From Streptomyces griseoviridis (lineage in GTDB: Bacteria; Actinomycetota; Actinomycetes; Streptomycetales; Streptomycetaceae): 64,000 bases of DNA. The notes under the pieces are model-generated. The model was not told where the DNA came from and made no database searches. It worked only from the letters and a program-made list of their open reading frames with translations. The translations under genes were made by a program, and so were the position numbers. The stretch covers positions 50,799-114,798 of the forward strand of contig BMSM01000022.1 in assembly GCA_014649155.1 (NCBI GenBank). Reading direction: 5' to 3'. The stretch's first letter is position 1, and each line of letters opens with the position of its first letter. Of this stretch, positions 51,628 through 61,317 are shown piece by piece.

Positions 51628-53183
51628 CGGGTGCTCCCACCGCCGGCACCGGTGTCGGCGGCGGTGTCGGTGTCGTCGCGGTGCAGCGGGAGTTCGACCG
51701 TGAACACCGCGCCGCCCGAGGGCAGGTTCGCCGCCCGGATGCGCCCCCCGTGCAGGCGCACGTTCTCCGCCGTGATGGCCAGACCCAGGCCGCTGCTCTC
51801 GCTCCTGGCCCGTGAGGTGCTCGCCTTGTAGAACCGCTCAAAGATGTGCGGCATGTCCTCCTCGGCGATCCCCGGCCCGTTGTCGGTCACCTCGATGACG
51901 GCCCACGTCGTGCCCGCCCCGTCCACCCGTACCCCCATGGTCAGCCGCACGGGCGGCTCTCCGTGCCGCAGCGCGTTGCCGATGAGGTTGGCCGTCACCA
52001 CGTCGAGCCTGCGCGGATCGACGCGCGCGCGGAGCTCACCCGGTCCGGGCAGCCGGGTCTCCACCTGCTCCTGCCTCCACCGGGAGGCGACGGTGCGCCG
52101 TACGGACTCGGCCAGGTCGATCTCGTCCCGGTTGAGTTCGGCCGCCCCCGCGTCGAAACGGGAGATCTCCATCAGGTCGTTCACCAGTCCGCTCAGCCGG
52201 TTCGTTCCCTCGCTGATGAGCCGCAGCGCTTCACCGGTCTCCCCTTCCCCCTCCAGGTCCAGCACGTCGGTGACCGCGGACATCGCCGCCAGCGGTGTGC
52301 GCAGCTCGTGGGAGACGTCCGCCACGAAGCGGCGCCCCTGGGCCTCCAGGCGGCGCAGCTCCCGTACGGTCCGCTCCAGTTCCGCCGCCGTCTCGTTGAA
52401 GGACTGGGAGAGGTCGGCCAGTTCGTCGGAGCCGGAGACGTCCAGCCGGACGTCGAGGTGACCCGCGGCCATCCGGCGCGTCGCCCGGCGCAGCGCCCGT
52501 ACGGGACGCAGTACGCCGCTCGCGGCGAGCAGCGCCAGGACGACGGCGAGGCACAGGGCCACCAGGGTGGCCCGCTCGATGCCGCGGACCATGGCCTCGA
52601 CGTACCCCTCTTCGGTGGTCTGCGGGACCTCCAGGTACATCACGAGCCCGGAGAGCATGGTCTCCAGGCCCTCGTCCGAGGTGTACGTGACGGGCATGCC
52701 GACGACGAGACGAGGGCGCCCGTCGACGTTCATCCGCTGGAACACCGCGACACGTCGGTCCCGGACGGACCGGAGCATTTCGGGGCTCAACTCGACGAAA
52801 CCGGGGTTCGGCGCATAGGCGCGGTGGCCGCCGTACGCGGCCATGATCCGCCAGTCCGACGAACGGTTCGCGTACCGCACCTGGTCCACCGCGAACTGGA
52901 GGTCCGACTGGTCCGGGGCAAGGGGGATGGCGGGCGCGACGGCGTCGACGCTCGCACGGAACCGGTTGATGACGGAGTCCTGGCTCTGCTGGAGCACCCC
53001 CGTGCGCGCCTCGCGGAAGGCGAGGGCCCCGGTGCCCAGGGAGCTGGCCATGGCCACCAGGACGAAGGACGTCAGCAGGCGGGGGCGCAGGCCGCGCAGG
53101 GGGAGCGGGATGCGCGCCAGTGCCGCCCGGAGGAACCGCCGGGGGCCGGCACCCGGTACGGCGGCGGACGTCCGGTCGCTCAT
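51624..53183 (-). CDS. Sensor histidine kinase
   Basis: A 519-residue membrane kinase. Helix 1 ~35-58, an extracellular sensor of about 130 residues, helix 2 ~188-210, HAMP domain (VLRPVRALRRATRRMAAGHLD), H-box FVADVSHELRTPLAAMS, N-box LIGNALRHG, G-boxes VTDNGPGI and SSGLGLAI. The ATG at 53183 overlaps the response-regulator stop (ATGA). The signal is unknown, probably envelope stress given the lipoprotein partner. Confidence 0.92.
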   Translation of the reverse strand: MSDRTSAAVPGAGPRRFLRAALARIPLPLRGLRPRLLTSFVLVAMASSLGTGALAFREARTGVLQQSQDSVINRFRASVDAVAPAIPLAPDQSDLQFAVDQVRYANRSSDWRIMAAYGGHRAYAPNPGFVELSPEMLRSVRDRRVAVFQRMNVDGRPRLVVGMPVTYTSDEGLETMLSGLVMYLEVPQTTEEGYVEAMVRGIERATLVALCLAVVLALLAASGVLRPVRALRRATRRMAAGHLDVRLDVSGSDELADLSQSFNETAAELERTVRELRRLEAQGRRFVADVSHELRTPLAAMSAVTDVLDLEGEGETGEALRLISEGTNRLSGLVNDLMEISRFDAGAAELNRDEIDLAESVRRTVASRWRQEQVETRLPGPGELRARVDPRRLDVVTANLIGNALRHGEPPVRLTMGVRVDGAGTTWAVIEVTDNGPGIAEEDMPHIFERFYKASTSRARSESSGLGLAITAENVRLHGGRIRAANLPSGGAVFTVELPLHRDDTDTAADTGAGGGSTR

Positions 53184-53866
53184 GAGGTGCCGAAGCGGTA
53201 ACCGAATCCGCGTACGGTCTGCACGTAACGGGGATTCCTGCCCTCGCCGAGCTTGTTGCGCAGTCGCTTCACACAGGCGTCCACGAGCCGTATGTCGCCG
53301 TGGTAGCTGTGTTCCCAGACCGCTTCCAGCAGCTGCTGGCGGCTGAACACCTGGCCGGGCGAGGCCGACAGGGTCAGCAGCAGCCGCAGTTCGGAGGGGG
53401 CGAGGGTGACGGGTTCGCCGCGGTGCGTCACCACGAGCCCGGCGCGGTCGACGACCAGCTCGCCGTACGTCTCCGCCCGGGGACGGGTGCCGTCCGGCAG
53501 CGACGCGTCCTGTCTGCGCAGTACGGCCCGTATCCGTGCGTCGAGCACCCGGGCCTGCACGGGCTTCACCACGTAGTCGTCCGCACCGGTCTCCAGTCCC
53601 ACGACCACGTCGACGTCGTCCCCCCGGGCCGTCACCATGATGATCGGCACCTGGTCGCGGTCCCTGATCCGGCGGCACACGTCCAGGCCGGACATGCCGG
53701 GCAGCATGAGATCCAGTACGACGACGTCCGGCCGGAAGGGGCGGAGCTGTTCCAGCCCCTCCTCCCCCGTTTCGACGGCGAAGACCTCATGTCCCTGGTG
53801 CCGCAGACCCAGTTGGACGGCCCTGCGGACATCCAGGTCGTCTTCGACGATCAGGACCCGTGGCAT
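53180..53866 (-). CDS. OmpR-family response regulator (AfsQ1/CseB-like)
   Basis: A 228-residue regulator. Receiver: acidic pair in VLIVEDDLDV, phospho-acceptor Asp in VVVLDLMLPG, Lys in VVKPVQ. The C-terminal winged helix reads LAPSELRLLLTLSASPGQVFSRQQLLEAVWEH and VRGFGYRFG. The linker segment VVVGLETGADDYVVKPVQ is close to Streptomyces AfsQ1. First gene of a three-gene operon. Confidence 0.9.
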   Translation of the reverse strand: MPRVLIVEDDLDVRRAVQLGLRHQGHEVFAVETGEEGLEQLRPFRPDVVVLDLMLPGMSGLDVCRRIRDRDQVPIIMVTARGDDVDVVVGLETGADDYVVKPVQARVLDARIRAVLRRQDASLPDGTRPRAETYGELVVDRAGLVVTHRGEPVTLAPSELRLLLTLSASPGQVFSRQQLLEAVWEHSYHGDIRLVDACVKRLRNKLGEGRNPRYVQTVRGFGYRFGTS

Positions 53867-54030
53867 TTCGGCAGTGTAAGCAGACCGGACGAGGCGACCG
53901 TCCCGGGGAAGGCCCCTCTCCGACCGCCGTTACACAACGATCACACGGGGCCGGGAACGCGGGGCGTCGTTATCTTTCCGTGACGGCACCGGCTCATGGG
54001 GATCATCTGGGATCACCAGATTGACCTGCC

Positions 54031-54954
54031 ATGCATTCGGCACGACAGCGGCAATCCGCACCCGCCACCGGCGGCACCACGGCCGCTCACCGCGCCGGCC
54101 GCCGCGCCGGCCGCCGACGCCGGTCCGCCCATCGCCGGGAACGGCCGCGCCGCCGGGGCCGGAGCCTGCTGATCAGCCTGCTGGTGACCGCCGGCCTGCT
54201 GGGTCCGGCGGCGTACTTGCTGGACGGCGGGCGGAGCGACGCGTCGGGCGGTGCGCCGCACCCGCGGAGCACGCGCGTCACCCCCACTCCCACACCGCCC
54301 CCCTCCTCCCCCGCCCCCACCCCCTCCCCCTCCTCCCCCTCTCCCTCTCCCTCTCCCACCGCGAGCCGGACCGAGATCGACGTTCCCCCGACGGGCACCG
54401 GGACGTTCGTCACCGCGCAGGCCAGTGGGGAGAAGGTGGGCAGCGGCCCCCGCCCGGTGCGCTACGTCGTGGAGGTCGAGACCGGCCTCGACGTCTCGCC
54501 GTCCCAGGCGGCGAACGAGATCGCCGGGATACTCGCCGCCCCGCGGGGCTGGACCCACGACCCGGACAACGCGTTCCGGCTGGTGGGCGCGGGATCGCCG
54601 CACGACATCACGATAAAGATCGCGACACCGGCGACGGCGGACGCCCTGTGCTGGGCCGGCATCCAGCAGGACACGGGAGGCGAGTACAACTGCGAGGTTC
54701 CCGGAGGGGTGGTGGTGAACCTCAAGCGCTGGGTCAAGGGCTCGCCCACCTTCGATGGGCCGATCCACGACTACCGGGCACTGATCATCAACCACGAGGT
54801 GGGGCACTCCCTCGGCCACTCGCACGTCACCTGCGGGGGCGCCGGGCAACTGGCCCCCGTGATGATGCAGCAGATCAAGGGCCTGCACGGGTGCGTCGCC
54901 AACGCCTGGCCCTACGACGAGAACGGTGACTTCGTCACCGGACCGCCCGTATGA
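54031..54954 (+). CDS. DUF3152 zinc-protease-like protein
   Basis: A 307-residue protein. After an Arg-rich N-terminus one helix (~47-65) anchors it; a Pro/Ser/Thr-rich linker follows with repeated SPSPSP. The C-terminal domain has YVVEVETGLDVSPSQAANEI, PHDITIKIATPATAD and the zinc-binding motif NHEVGHSLGHSH (H-E-x-x-H-x-x-G-x-x-H), so it is a probable extracytoplasmic metallopeptidase of the DUF3152 family. Cys residues in the domain likely form disulfides. No ribosome binding site is seen before the ATG. Confidence 0.85.
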   Translation: MHSARQRQSAPATGGTTAAHRAGRRAGRRRRSAHRRERPRRRGRSLLISLLVTAGLLGPAAYLLDGGRSDASGGAPHPRSTRVTPTPTPPPSSPAPTPSPSSPSPSPSPTASRTEIDVPPTGTGTFVTAQASGEKVGSGPRPVRYVVEVETGLDVSPSQAANEIAGILAAPRGWTHDPDNAFRLVGAGSPHDITIKIATPATADALCWAGIQQDTGGEYNCEVPGGVVVNLKRWVKGSPTFDGPIHDYRALIINHEVGHSLGHSHVTCGGAGQLAPVMMQQIKGLHGCVANAWPYDENGDFVTGPPV

Positions 54955-55111
54955 CCGGCGCCCGTCCCGAGGCCGGCCGTCACGGCGAACGGCCGTTACA
55001 GCTCGGTCATGTACCGGCCCCAGGGCCATGAACCGCCGGCACCACTGTGAACTCCGCTTTCTCCTGCGTCCGCAGGCGAAATCCCCCTCCCTTCCGATCG
55101 GATGGAAGCAG

Positions 55112-56074
55112 ATGACTCGATCCCGCACTGTCCGAAGACTGGCCGCCGCGGCGGCGGTCAGTCTGCTGCCGCTGCTCGCGGCCTGTGGCGCCGGCACCGA
55201 CACCGACACCGGCTCGGAGTCCCACGCGTCGAACGGTGAGAAGACCACGGACGGCTCGTCGGGGCAGCTCGGCATTCCCGCCGACGCGAACGCCGATCTC
55301 AAGAAGCAGTACCTCCTGGAGAACGCGATCGCGGCCTGCATGAAGAAGCAGGGATTCCCCTACACCCCCGTGGCCCCCGAGGATCCCGCCGCCTCCTGGA
55401 CCACTGACGGGGCGGACTACGAGCTGACGAAGAAGTACCGGCAGAAGTACGGCTTCGGCATCTACGCGGGCATCGTCTACCCCGGCGACGCCGGCGCGCC
55501 GGGCAGTGCGGCCGCCCGGCAGGACTCGGACCGGACGCCCAACGCGGACTACGTCGACACGCTCACTCCCGGGCAGAAGGCCGCGTACGACGAGGCGTTG
55601 GGGGCTTTCCCCGACCCGAAGGCCGGTGAGAAGAACTGGACCGGCTGTCTGGGTGAGGCCGACAAGAAGGTCTACGGCTCCGCGTCGGCCCGGGAACGGG
55701 GCACCGCGACCACGAACCGGAACCAGGCCAACGCGCAGGCGCTCAACGGTGATCCGAAGTTGGTCGCGCTGGCGCAGTCGTACGCCTCGTGCCTGAGGAA
55801 GGAAGGCATCTCCGTCACGACCACGCAGCCGACCGGCATCGGGGAGATGGTCAAGCTCCAGGCGTTCGAGTCCACTCCGGCCGGAGCCGGTGGCGTTTCC
55901 GCCGCCGACGGGAGCGGGAACGCCCAGGAGTCCCTGAGCAAGGAGGAGGCCCTCCCCCTGCTCACCAGGGACATCGAGCTGGCGATGCGGGACCTGGAGT
56001 GCGGCAAGGAGTTCCGGGCCGCCTACTTCCCGAAGTTCCTGAAGGCCCCGACCAGCGGTGGCGGTGCCGGGTGA
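55112..56074 (+). CDS. Secreted lipoprotein of an ABC-export operon
   Basis: A 320-residue lipoprotein: signal with lipobox LLPLLAACG, acidic linker, then a soluble domain with ENAIAACMKKQGFPY and AQSYASCLRKEGISV, two similar C-containing helices suggesting an internal duplication. GGAAGC precedes the ATG. The start of the adaptor gene overlaps its stop (GTGA). The family occurs in Streptomyces beside MacA/MacB-like genes; function is unknown. Confidence 0.75.
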   Translation: MTRSRTVRRLAAAAAVSLLPLLAACGAGTDTDTGSESHASNGEKTTDGSSGQLGIPADANADLKKQYLLENAIAACMKKQGFPYTPVAPEDPAASWTTDGADYELTKKYRQKYGFGIYAGIVYPGDAGAPGSAAARQDSDRTPNADYVDTLTPGQKAAYDEALGAFPDPKAGEKNWTGCLGEADKKVYGSASARERGTATTNRNQANAQALNGDPKLVALAQSYASCLRKEGISVTTTQPTGIGEMVKLQAFESTPAGAGGVSAADGSGNAQESLSKEEALPLLTRDIELAMRDLECGKEFRAAYFPKFLKAPTSGGGAG

Positions 56075-57666
56075 GGCGGCGTCCCGAACCGGCCGGCCCC
56101 CGTCCCGGGCGGGTCCGCAGGCTGGTCGGCACCCGTTCCGGACAGCTGACGGTCGTCGTCACCGCGGTGGCGCTGGTCGGAGCGGGCGGCTGGTTCGCCG
56201 GATCGCGGATGCAGTCACCCGCGGACGCCGCCGCCGCGCACCGGCCGCCGGAAGCCGGTCCCGTCACCGTCACGGTCGAGCGGCGCTCGCTCACCGCGAG
56301 CGTGGTGGCCCAGGGTTCGGTGGAGTTCGCCTCGCCGCGGAGCGTGACCCTGGCCGGGCCCGTCGGCTCTCCAGGCTCCGGGTCCGGCGACGCGGGGGCC
56401 GGTGACAGCGTCACCCAGCGGGTCACCAAGTCACCGGCGGCCGGGGTGCAGGTGAAGGAGGGCGATGTGCTGATGCAGGTGAGCGGGCGGCCGGTCCTGG
56501 TGCTGCGGGGCACCGTGCCGATGTACCGGACACTGGGGCCCGGCGCCTCCGGGGACGATGTCGGGCAGCTCCAGCGGGCGCTGACCCGGCTGGGCTTCAA
56601 CCCCGGTTCGACGAGCGGGACATACGGGCAGTCGGACGCTGCGGCGGTGAGCCGCTGGTACGACAGCGAGGGCTACCGCGCCATGGAGCCCACCGTCGCC
56701 GACAAGCAGCAACTGGGGACGCTCGAAGCGGCGGTGACCACCGCGCAGCAGGCCCTCCTCGCGGCACGGAACCCGGGCGGCGGGTCCGGGGGGTCCGGGG
56801 GGTCCGGGGGGTCCGGGGGGTCCGGGGGGACCGGGGGGACCGGGGGGACCGGGGGGACCGGGGGGACCGGGGGGACCCGAGGCCCCGCGGAGCCCGGCGG
56901 CGGCTCCGGCGAGTCCGGCGGCGGCTCCGAGGAGTCCGGCGGCGGCTCCGTAGACGGCTCGGGCGCCGGCGGGGACGCCGCCGAACTGCGGCTCAAGTCG
57001 GCACAGCAACAGTTGGACGCGGCCAACGCCGCGCTCTCCGCCTTCCAGGCCGGTTACGGGACCAAGGTCCCCGCCGGTGAGGTGGTCTTCCTGCCGGAAC
57101 TGCCGGCCCGGCTGGACAAGGTGTCCGTGAAGACGGGGGACAACCCCTCCGGACCGGTCGCCACGGTGACCAGCTCCAAGGTCGTGGTACGGGCCGTGGT
57201 CCCGGCCGACGACGCCGAACTGCTCCACCAGGGCATGCGGGCCCGGGTGGAGACCGCCGACGGCACGGAGGCGGACGGCGAAGTGGTGGCACTCGGCGAC
57301 GACGTGCCGAAGGACGCTCCGGCCGGCACCGGCAAGCAGCAGGGTGCCTCGGACGGCGGGAGCGGCGACGGCTCGGCTCCCGTACCGGTGCAGATCTCCG
57401 TGCCGGCGGGGACGCTGGCCGAGAAAGCCGCCGAATCCGCGAAGGTCACCATCGAGGTGGGCTCGTCGGAGGGCAAGGTGCTGACGGTGCCCGTCGCCGC
57501 GCTGCACACGTCCGCCGACGGGAAGGCCCGGGTGCGGGTCGTGCGCGGCGGCGAGGAGGTGGACGTCCCCGTCGAGGCCGGACTCTCCGCGGGCGGCCAG
57601 GTGGAGGTCACCCCGTCGCCCGGTGCCGCCTTGCACTCCGGCGACCAGGTGGTGGTCGGGCGATGA
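56071..57666 (+). CDS. Membrane-fusion/adaptor protein (MacA-like) with peptidoglycan-binding domain
   Basis: A 531-residue adaptor. Helix ~25-46, then VTVTVERRSLTASVVAQGSVE (barrel-sandwich start), a peptidoglycan-binding-1 motif DDVGQLQRALTRLGFNPGS, a Gly-rich linker built from a nine-base repeat, a coiled-coil segment (AELRLKSAQQQLDAANAAL), and closing beta domains. In Gram-positive bacteria such adaptors help an ABC exporter. It overlaps the following ATPase gene by four bases (ATGA). Confidence 0.85.
   Translation: MRRRPEPAGPRPGRVRRLVGTRSGQLTVVVTAVALVGAGGWFAGSRMQSPADAAAAHRPPEAGPVTVTVERRSLTASVVAQGSVEFASPRSVTLAGPVGSPGSGSGDAGAGDSVTQRVTKSPAAGVQVKEGDVLMQVSGRPVLVLRGTVPMYRTLGPGASGDDVGQLQRALTRLGFNPGSTSGTYGQSDAAAVSRWYDSEGYRAMEPTVADKQQLGTLEAAVTTAQQALLAARNPGGGSGGSGGSGGSGGSGGTGGTGGTGGTGGTGGTRGPAEPGGGSGESGGGSEESGGGSVDGSGAGGDAAELRLKSAQQQLDAANAALSAFQAGYGTKVPAGEVVFLPELPARLDKVSVKTGDNPSGPVATVTSSKVVVRAVVPADDAELLHQGMRARVETADGTEADGEVVALGDDVPKDAPAGTGKQQGASDGGSGDGSAPVPVQISVPAGTLAEKAAESAKVTIEVGSSEGKVLTVPVAALHTSADGKARVRVVRGGEEVDVPVEAGLSAGGQVEVTPSPGAALHSGDQVVVGR
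56785..56874 (+). repeat. In-frame nine-base tandem repeats (Gly-Ser/Gly-Thr)
   Basis: Five copies of TCCGGGGGG followed by five of ACCGGGGGG, coding GGS then GGT linker units inside the adaptor gene. The G-runs make the region prone to slippage and to G-quadruplex formation. Confidence 0.9.
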
Positions 57667-58385
57667 GCGGTCCGCCGTTCTCGGTCGTGCCCGACGCGGA
57701 CACGGTCATCCAGCTGATCGCCGTGGACCGGACCTTCGACTCCGAACCGCCGGTGCACGCCCTGCGCGAGGTGAACCTGACCGTTCGGCGCGGCGAGCAT
57801 CTGTCGATCGTCGGCCCGTCCGGTTCCGGCAAGTCGACGCTGCTCAACACCCTGGGGCTGCTGGACCGCCCCACCTCGGGCACCTACTGGCTCGACGGGG
57901 TGGAGACCAACGCGCTCGGCGACCTGGAGCGCACCTCGTTGCGTGGCAGCCGGATCGGGTTCGTCTTCCAGTCCTTCCACCTGCTGCCGTACCGGACCGT
58001 GGAGGAGAACGTCATGCTGGCCGAGACCTACCGCCGGCCGCGCCCCGGGCGCGGCCGGGCCGGCCGCCGCGCCAGGGCCGAGCAGGCACTGCGACGGGTG
58101 GGTCTGGCGCACCGGGCCGGCTTCCGGCCCGACCGGCTCTCCGGCGGTGAGAGACAGCGCGTGGCGATCGCCCGGGCGCTGATGAGCGAACCCGCCCTGC
58201 TGCTCTGCGACGAGCCCACCGGCAACCTCGACAGCGAGAACACCGAGTCGGTGCTGGACCTCTTCGGCCGGCTCGGCGAGCAGGGCATGACCCTGGTGGT
58301 GATCACGCACGAGGAGGCGGTCAGCGGGCGTGCCCACAGACGGGTGAGGATCAGCGACGGACGGCTCACCGAGGAGCACCGATGA
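57663..58385 (+). CDS. ABC transporter ATP-binding protein (MacB/LolD-type)
   Basis: A 240-residue ATPase: Walker A GPSGSGKST, signature LSGGERQRVAIARAL, Walker B LLLCDEPTGNLD and H-loop VVITHE. The LLDRPTSGTYWLDG region is typical of MacB/LolD-type exporters. It overlaps both neighbours by four bases. Confidence 0.92.
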   Translation: MSGPPFSVVPDADTVIQLIAVDRTFDSEPPVHALREVNLTVRRGEHLSIVGPSGSGKSTLLNTLGLLDRPTSGTYWLDGVETNALGDLERTSLRGSRIGFVFQSFHLLPYRTVEENVMLAETYRRPRPGRGRAGRRARAEQALRRVGLAHRAGFRPDRLSGGERQRVAIARALMSEPALLLCDEPTGNLDSENTESVLDLFGRLGEQGMTLVVITHEEAVSGRAHRRVRISDGRLTEEHR

Positions 58386-59674
58386 GGTCCCGGAAACGCG
58401 TCCCGCGAGCCGCGGCCTCCACGGGCACGGCACGGGCCGGCGGAAGAGCACCCGCCACGGGGACCGTCGAGCGCCCCTGGATGGACGTCAGGGACCTGTG
58501 GTCCGAAGCGCTGGCGGGGGTGCTCGCCCGCCCGACGCGCTCCGCCCTGACCACGCTGGGCACCGTCCTGGGCATCACCACCCTGGTCATCACCATCGGG
58601 GTCTCGTCCACGGCGGGCAACCAGATCGTGGGCCGGTTCGACGCCCTGACCGCCACCTCGGTCACGGTGGGGGTGTCCTCCGCGGACCCGGCCGGCCCCG
58701 GTCCGCTCGTGGACTGGTCGGGGGTCGACGCGGTGCGCCGGCTGGCCGGGGTCGAGTCGGTGGCGGCGATCGCCGCCTCCCAGGAGACCGCGGGCGTCGA
58801 GGTGCGGGCCGACGACGTGGCCGCTCCCGGCGAGGTCAGCGGTCAGACCATGGCGGTCGTCGCCGCGTCCCCCACGCTGCCGGCCGCGGTACGGGGCGGG
58901 ATGACCACCGGACGCTTCCTCGACGACGGGGACATCGCCCGGCACGACCGGGTGGCGGTCCTCGGCGACCAGGCGGCACGGCTCCTCGGCATCAGCTCGG
59001 TGGAGAACGCTCCCGCGGTCTTCCTGAAGGGCCAGGCGTACACGGTGATCGGGATACTCGGCGGAGTGGAGCGGGAACAGCAGCTCGCCACCGCGGTGAT
59101 CCTGCCGCCCACGACGGCCGCGGACCGGATGGGGCTGGGGACCGTGACCCGGGTGCTGATCAACACCGCGCTCGGCGCGGCCGGCCAGGTCGCCCGCCAG
59201 GCGCCGATCGCGCTGGCCCCCGGCGCCGAGGCTTCCCTGACCGTGACCGCACCGGCCGATCCGGCCGAGGCCCGCAAGGGAGTGCAGGGCGACGTCAACG
59301 GCCTGTTCCTGGTCCTCGGGCTGGTCTCGCTGGTGGTGGGGGCCATCGGTATCGCCAATGTGACGCTGGTGACGGTCATCGAGCGGATCGGGGAGATCGG
59401 ACTGCGCCGCGCCCTCGGGGCCTCGCGGCGGCAGGTCGCCGGCCAGTTCCTGGTGGAGTCGACGACGATCGGGCTCCTCGGCGGTGTCGTGGGCGCCGCC
59501 CTGGGCGTGGTCGTCGTGGTGATCGTCTCCGCCGTCAAGGAGTGGACACCGGTCCTGGACGTCCGCCTCGCCCTCGGAGCCCCGGTCGCCGGAGCCCTGG
59601 TGGGACTCCTGGCCGGCCTCTACCCGTCACTGCGGGCCTCCCGCATGGAACCGGTCGACGCCCTGCGCTCGTAG
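58382..59674 (+). CDS. ABC transporter permease (MacB/FtsX-type)
   Basis: A 430-residue permease with one N-terminal helix (ALTTLGTVLGITTLVITIGV), a large extracellular MacB-type domain, and three C-terminal helices (LVLGLVSLVVGAIGIANVTLV; LLGGVVGAALGVVVVVIVSAV; VAGALVGLLAGLYPSLRAS). RIGEIGLRRALGASRRQV is the conserved coupling region. With the lipoprotein, adaptor and ATPase it forms a complete export system; substrate may be an antibiotic, peptide or lipid. Confidence 0.9.
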   Translation: MRSRKRVPRAAASTGTARAGGRAPATGTVERPWMDVRDLWSEALAGVLARPTRSALTTLGTVLGITTLVITIGVSSTAGNQIVGRFDALTATSVTVGVSSADPAGPGPLVDWSGVDAVRRLAGVESVAAIAASQETAGVEVRADDVAAPGEVSGQTMAVVAASPTLPAAVRGGMTTGRFLDDGDIARHDRVAVLGDQAARLLGISSVENAPAVFLKGQAYTVIGILGGVEREQQLATAVILPPTTAADRMGLGTVTRVLINTALGAAGQVARQAPIALAPGAEASLTVTAPADPAEARKGVQGDVNGLFLVLGLVSLVVGAIGIANVTLVTVIERIGEIGLRRALGASRRQVAGQFLVESTTIGLLGGVVGAALGVVVVVIVSAVKEWTPVLDVRLALGAPVAGALVGLLAGLYPSLRASRMEPVDALRS

Positions 59675-60385
59675 CCGTGCCCCGCGGGGAGGGCGGGCAG
59701 GAGAAGCCTGTGCGCGCCTCCGGGAAGTTCGGGCACGGAGGCGGCATGAGTTCTTCACCCCTACGACGGCTTCACCGCCCCCCGGCACCGACGGGCGCCC
59801 CCGACCTGTGGGTTCGCCGCGCTCATCGCCGCTCCAGAGGCTCCATAGGCGCCGGGGAGGCGCCGGGGAGGGGCCGGGGCCCCGGCCGTCGACCGCGACC
59901 CACGCGACGGGGCCGTGCACACGGACGGAGAAGGCCGAGTCGCCCACGGTGCCTCCGGCCGACGATGCCGAGGAGCTTCTCCCGCGCGGCGGTGAGCTCG
60001 GAGCAGCGCACGCCCTCGTACGCCTGGACCGCGTTGCCGGGGAACGCGCCCGCCTGCGGGTCGAGGGGTGCGAGCCACCGGCGCGCCGAGGTGACCCGTC
60101 CCGGGCGGGTCGTTCGGCGAGATCGTCGTCCCGGCGTTCCACCCGGCGTCCCAGCAGGGACACGTCTGCCCAGGTGGGGGGCGGTGTGTGTGTCCCAGTG
60201 TCCCGCGTTCGCCCGGGGAGTGGCGGATGGGACGGGACCGGGCACAGGCTGAGGTCATCGCAGCACGGGGTCACGCCGGACACGGTGGGCCACCGCGCTC
60301 GACTCCTCCCTCGTACGCCGTGTGTCCGCATGGTGCGGTCGAGGTCAGCCGGGCCGACACGGTCCTTCAGAGAAAGCAGTCCGTC
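59675..60385. other. Intergenic stretch, 711 bp, no gene supported
   Basis: Several overlapping minus-strand frames exist (for example reading EGVRCSELTAAREKLLGIVG around 60020) but none has a start site, consistent codon bias or a known domain. It may be a decayed gene. The last ~100 bp carry the promoter of the DUF4232 gene. Confidence 0.5.
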
Positions 60386-60931
60386 ATGCGTATCGCCACT
60401 CGTCTCCTCTCCCGTACGGCCGCCTCCTCCGTGGTCGTCGCCGCCGCCCTCGCGTTCGTCGGTGTGCAGGCCGCCGGGCAGGCCGCCGCCGCTCCGAAGA
60501 AGGCGTCCACGGCCGTCACCTGCACCGCGTCGAACACGAAGCTGACCGTCACCGAGGTGTCGCGTCCGATCAACCACCTGCTGCTCAAGGCGACCAACAC
60601 CGGAACCAAGCCCTGCTACGCCTACAGCGCCCCGTTCCTGCGGGCCGGCGACGACGCCCAGGCCCCGCTGCCGTGGGCCACGGAGACCACCCCGCAGTCC
60701 GTGGTGACGCTCCAGCCGGGCCGGTCCGCCTACGCGGGCATCCTGACGTACTCCCCCGACGGCGAGGGTGGTGCCGACGTGAAGACCCTGGGCGTGCTCC
60801 TCACCGACAAGAAGGGCGGCGCGACCGGCGAGGAGAAGACCCTGAAGCTGCCCCACGGCGGCACCTTCTTCAACAGCGCCGCCTCCGTCACGTACTGGCA
60901 GGACAACGCGGCGGACGCCCTCACCTGGTGA
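60386..60931 (+). CDS. Secreted DUF4232 protein
   Basis: A 181-residue exported protein with a signal peptide (MRIATRLLSRTAASSVVVAA.., cleavage near AAAAP). The mature domain has two Cys (VTCTASNTKLTVTEV and NTGTKPCYAYSAP), probably a disulfide, and the beta-sandwich pattern of DUF4232, a common Streptomyces secreted family of unknown role. A terminator follows. Confidence 0.85.
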   Translation: MRIATRLLSRTAASSVVVAAALAFVGVQAAGQAAAAPKKASTAVTCTASNTKLTVTEVSRPINHLLLKATNTGTKPCYAYSAPFLRAGDDAQAPLPWATETTPQSVVTLQPGRSAYAGILTYSPDGEGGADVKTLGVLLTDKKGGATGEEKTLKLPHGGTFFNSAASVTYWQDNAADALTW

Positions 60932-61076
60932 CCGGTGCCGCGACCGCCGCCGGCCGCACCGGGGCTCCCGTCCTCACGGGCCCGGCGCGGCCGGCGGTGT
61001 CCGGGACGGTGTCAGATCCGCCTGAGCTGGAGTGGGGAGAGACCTGGGCGGTGGCGCGGCCGTCCGGCCGCTTTCA

Positions 61077-61122
61077 CCCGACGCGCCCGGACGATCACGG
61101 AGTGTCATCCGGGCGCGTCGGG
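61077..61122 (+). terminator. Terminator after DUF4232 gene
   Basis: A perfect 15-bp stem (CCCGACGCGCCCGGA and complement) with a 16-base loop. Confidence 0.7.
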
Positions 61123-61317
61123 GTGTGTACGCGGACCGGGGGCACGCGGGAGGCGGGACGGGCCGTCCGGGCATCGGCGGGGCCTGGGCGCGTACCGGTC
61201 TTCTCATATGAGTACGGCGGACATCGGCCGACCGTGAGCGATCGAGGACGGGATCTGACCTCTTTCATCTCTAGCGTGGTTCTGACGACGGAACAGGACC
61301 AGCGGAAGGCGAGAACC

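Noticed and set aside
59823..60245. A 140-codon minus-strand gene in the gap after the ABC permease
   Set aside because: No start site, poor codon bias through most of its length and no recognisable domain.
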